Assembly: GCA_007122745.1 (NCBI GenBank)
Contig: SKTA01000130.1
Span: 1-8,767 of the forward strand
Origin: Bacteroidales bacterium
GTDB lineage: Bacteria > Bacteroidota > Bacteroidia > Bacteroidales > UBA7960
DNA length: 8,767 nt
Direction of reading: 5' to 3'
Shown: positions 7,328 to 8,767 of the stretch, piece after piece
Numbering within the stretch: the first letter of the stretch is position 1
Layout of the letters: each line of letters starts with the position of its first letter
The notes under the pieces: model-generated
What the model was told of the DNA's origin: nothing
The model's input: only the letters and a program-made list of their open reading frames with translations
The model's database searches: none
Translations under genes and position numbers: made by a program

Positions 7328-8173
7328 TTGAAAAAAAACAGATCAGTCAGAAGAATTATCCCCAAACTACCTGATGTCAAGAGGCATGCCATTAAACTCA
7401 GCGAGACAACCTTCAAAGAGACAAAAAGGGCCAATGTATTCTTTTCCGGGGTGGGTGAGTTTTTCTTGTTTCTGTGGTTAACGACACGGGAGGCATTTTC
7501 GCGCGAATTTGAGTTTAAAGAGTTTCTTCGCCAGTGTTATCAAATAGGGAACAAAACGTTGCCCCTTATTTCGGTAACCGGACTGGTAATAGGCCTGGTG
7601 CTCACTATCCAGTCGCGTCCTGTACTGGTTGATTTTGGTGCTGAATCGATGCTTCCGGCCATGGTAGCCTTGTCTATCATAAGAGAAATGGGACCGGTTG
7701 TTACGGGGTTGATTTGTGCCGGAAAGATTGGTTCGGGCATGGGTGCCGAATTGGGTTCCATGAAGGTGAGTGAGCAGATTGATGCCATGGAAGTTTCGTC
7801 CACCAATCCCATTCGCTTTTTGGTTGTCACGCGGGTTTTGGCCGCCACGCTAATGATACCCATACTTGTTTTGTATGCCGATGCATTGGGTATTCTTGGG
7901 AGTTGGGCAGGGGCAAATATCAAAGGAAACGTAACCTTTGTGCTGTTTTTTTCCCAGGCTTTCAGCGCCATAGGTTTTATGGACCTCTTGCCTGCCGTGA
8001 TAAAAACCTTCTTTTTTGGTGCCGCTATTGGTTTTGTAGGATGTTTTAAAGGCTATACGGCCGGGCGGGGTACGGCAAGCGTGGGCAAGGCGGCCAATTC
8101 CGCGGTGGTGCTGGCTTCCTTGTTTGTGATACTGATTGACCTGATAGCTGTACAAATCACTGATATGCTTTAA
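7328..8173 (+). CDS. mlaE: MlaE-family ABC transporter permease (phospholipid transport)
   Basis: The inner-membrane permease of an Mla/MCE-type transporter, which moves phospholipids between the inner membrane and a periplasmic MCE protein and helps keep the outer membrane asymmetric. The 281-residue product carries the MlaE signature: REMGPVVTGL (119-128), AGKIGSGMGAELGSM (131-145) and KVSEQIDAME (146-155), followed by PIRFLVVTRVLA. A late GCFKGYTAGRGTASVGKAAN segment matches the conserved C-terminal cytoplasmic loop. Hydrophobic segments at about 78-100, 108-130, 163-185 and the two near the C-terminus fit a multi-pass protein. A TTG at 7328 is taken as start because a TAG lies in frame just upstream (7322-7324) and no earlier start exists; a GTG further in (Val42) is an alternative. 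The N-terminus is a basic extension of about 35 residues; the usual MlaE length is about 250-260. MlaF follows after 16 bases. Confidence 0.92.
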   Translation: MKKNRSVRRIIPKLPDVKRHAIKLSETTFKETKRANVFFSGVGEFFLFLWLTTREAFSREFEFKEFLRQCYQIGNKTLPLISVTGLVIGLVLTIQSRPVLVDFGAESMLPAMVALSIIREMGPVVTGLICAGKIGSGMGAELGSMKVSEQIDAMEVSSTNPIRFLVVTRVLAATLMIPILVLYADALGILGSWAGANIKGNVTFVLFFSQAFSAIGFMDLLPAVIKTFFFGAAIGFVGCFKGYTAGRGTASVGKAANSAVVLASLFVILIDLIAVQITDML

Positions 8174-8189
8174 TAATTTGAAAAATGCC

Positions 8190-8767
8190 ATGACCAGTTT
8201 GCAAGCAGATATCAGCCCATCACCCCAACCGGTAATTGAAATCAATAACCTGCAAAAGGGGTTTGAGGGTGTGCCGGTGTTAAACGATCTTTCATTAAAG
8301 CTCTATGATAACGAGAATCTTGTGGTCTTGGGCAAATCGGGTTCAGGTAAATCGGTGCTGATAAAATGCATTGTCAGACTGCTGCACCCCGACCAGGGCT
8401 CCATCACCGTGCTGGGAGAGGATGTAGGCCGTTTGCATAAAAATGAGCTGGCAGCGCTCAGAAAGAAGATTGGCTTCCTTTTTCAGAGTGGTGCCTTGTA
8501 CGATTCCATGACCATAAAGCAAAATCTGGAATTTCCTTTGAAAAGGGTCAGAAAAAACCTTTCAAAAAAAGAAAGAAACGAAAAGATAGAAGAAGCGCTT
8601 GAAAACGTGGGGCTGTCAGACACTTTACACAAAATGCCTTCTGAGCTTTCGGGCGGAATGCGCAAGCGGGCAAGCCTGGCCCGCACCGTTGTTGTCGATC
8701 CCATGATTATGCTCTACGACGAACCTACTACCGGGCTCGATCCGGTAACATCTGATGAAATAAGTGC
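8190..8767 (+). CDS. mlaF: MlaF-family ABC transporter ATP-binding protein, 3'-partial
   Basis: The ATPase that powers the MlaE permease on the cytoplasmic face of the inner membrane. In the 192 full codons present I see Walker A GKSGSGKS (48-55), the Q-loop at Phe98-Gln99 in FLFQSGALYDSMT, the ABC signature LSGGMRKR (153-160), Walker B MIMLYDEP (172-179) and the D-loop TGLDP (181-185); the H-loop lies beyond the window. The Q-loop context (FQxGALYDSMT followed by NLEFPL) and LSGGMRKRA are characteristic of MlaF rather than generic importers. The ATG at 8190 is chosen because the one at 8185 is followed at once by a stop; a TTG four codons upstream (8178) is possible. It is 16 bases behind mlaE, so translation is probably coupled. 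An MCE-domain (MlaD-like) substrate-binding gene would be the expected next gene. Confidence 0.93.
   Translation, partial: MTSLQADISPSPQPVIEINNLQKGFEGVPVLNDLSLKLYDNENLVVLGKSGSGKSVLIKCIVRLLHPDQGSITVLGEDVGRLHKNELAALRKKIGFLFQSGALYDSMTIKQNLEFPLKRVRKNLSKKERNEKIEEALENVGLSDTLHKMPSELSGGMRKRASLARTVVVDPMIMLYDEPTTGLDPVTSDEIS

Noticed and set aside
7540..7971. 143-codon minus-strand open frame inside mlaE
   Set aside because: It is a mirror of the conserved MlaE frame; the MlaE motifs lie on the plus strand.
7850..8245. 131-codon minus-strand open frame across the mlaE/mlaF junction
   Set aside because: It overlaps two well-supported plus-strand genes and has no family features.
1..8767. CRISPR arrays, tRNA or rRNA genes, transposases or phage genes
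   Set aside because: None seen: no regularly spaced repeats, no RNA gene hallmarks and no mobile-element protein motifs in any frame.

Overview
The window reads as a chromosomal segment of a Bacteroidota (Bacteroidetes) bacterium. The evidence is a very long, multi-domain secreted subtilase built like a type IX secretion cargo (subtilisin domain, fibronectin type III-like modules, adhesin-type jelly roll); a compact AraC-type regulator of a form I associate with this phylum; A/T-rich leaders without Shine-Dalgarno sequences; and a response-regulator fragment of the LytTR-associated type. No rRNA, tRNA, CRISPR array or insertion sequence was recognised.

Layout. Bases 1-5660 (minus strand) are one uninterrupted reading frame, 1886 codons in the window, whose 3' end lies beyond base 1. 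It encodes a signal peptide, a propeptide, a complete S8 catalytic domain with Asp/His/Ser and oxyanion Asn, a long central region I cannot assign, and then repeated fibronectin-like and jelly-roll modules. Immediately upstream on the same strand (5683-5892) is the N-terminal half of a response-regulator receiver domain. It has lost the expected phosphoacceptor segment and everything downstream, and looks like a relic. A 265-base A/T-rich intergenic region (5893-6157) separates this minus-strand block from a plus-strand block; it contains a near-perfect 36-base inverted repeat and a partly conserved direct repeat.

The plus-strand block contains an AraC-family regulator (6158-6718) with a small N-terminal domain resembling a degenerate heavy-metal-associated fold. 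It is followed by a 52-residue DUF5670/lmo0937-type membrane peptide (6851-7009), a YtxH-domain protein (7050-7313), and the first two genes of an Mla/MCE-type phospholipid ABC transporter: permease MlaE (7328-8173) and ATPase MlaF (8190 to beyond the end). The gaps from 6851 onward are 40, 14 and 16 bases, so these four genes probably share a transcript. The content points to an envelope or stress-response unit: two small membrane proteins of families often linked to stress, plus a retrograde lipid transporter that maintains outer-membrane asymmetry. The regulator may control it.

I found no clearly new system. The items most worth a second look are the phosphosite-less receiver relic abutting the protease, the inverted repeat in the divergent intergenic region, the degenerate metal-binding-like domain on the AraC regulator, and the coupling of that regulator and stress-type small proteins to the Mla genes.
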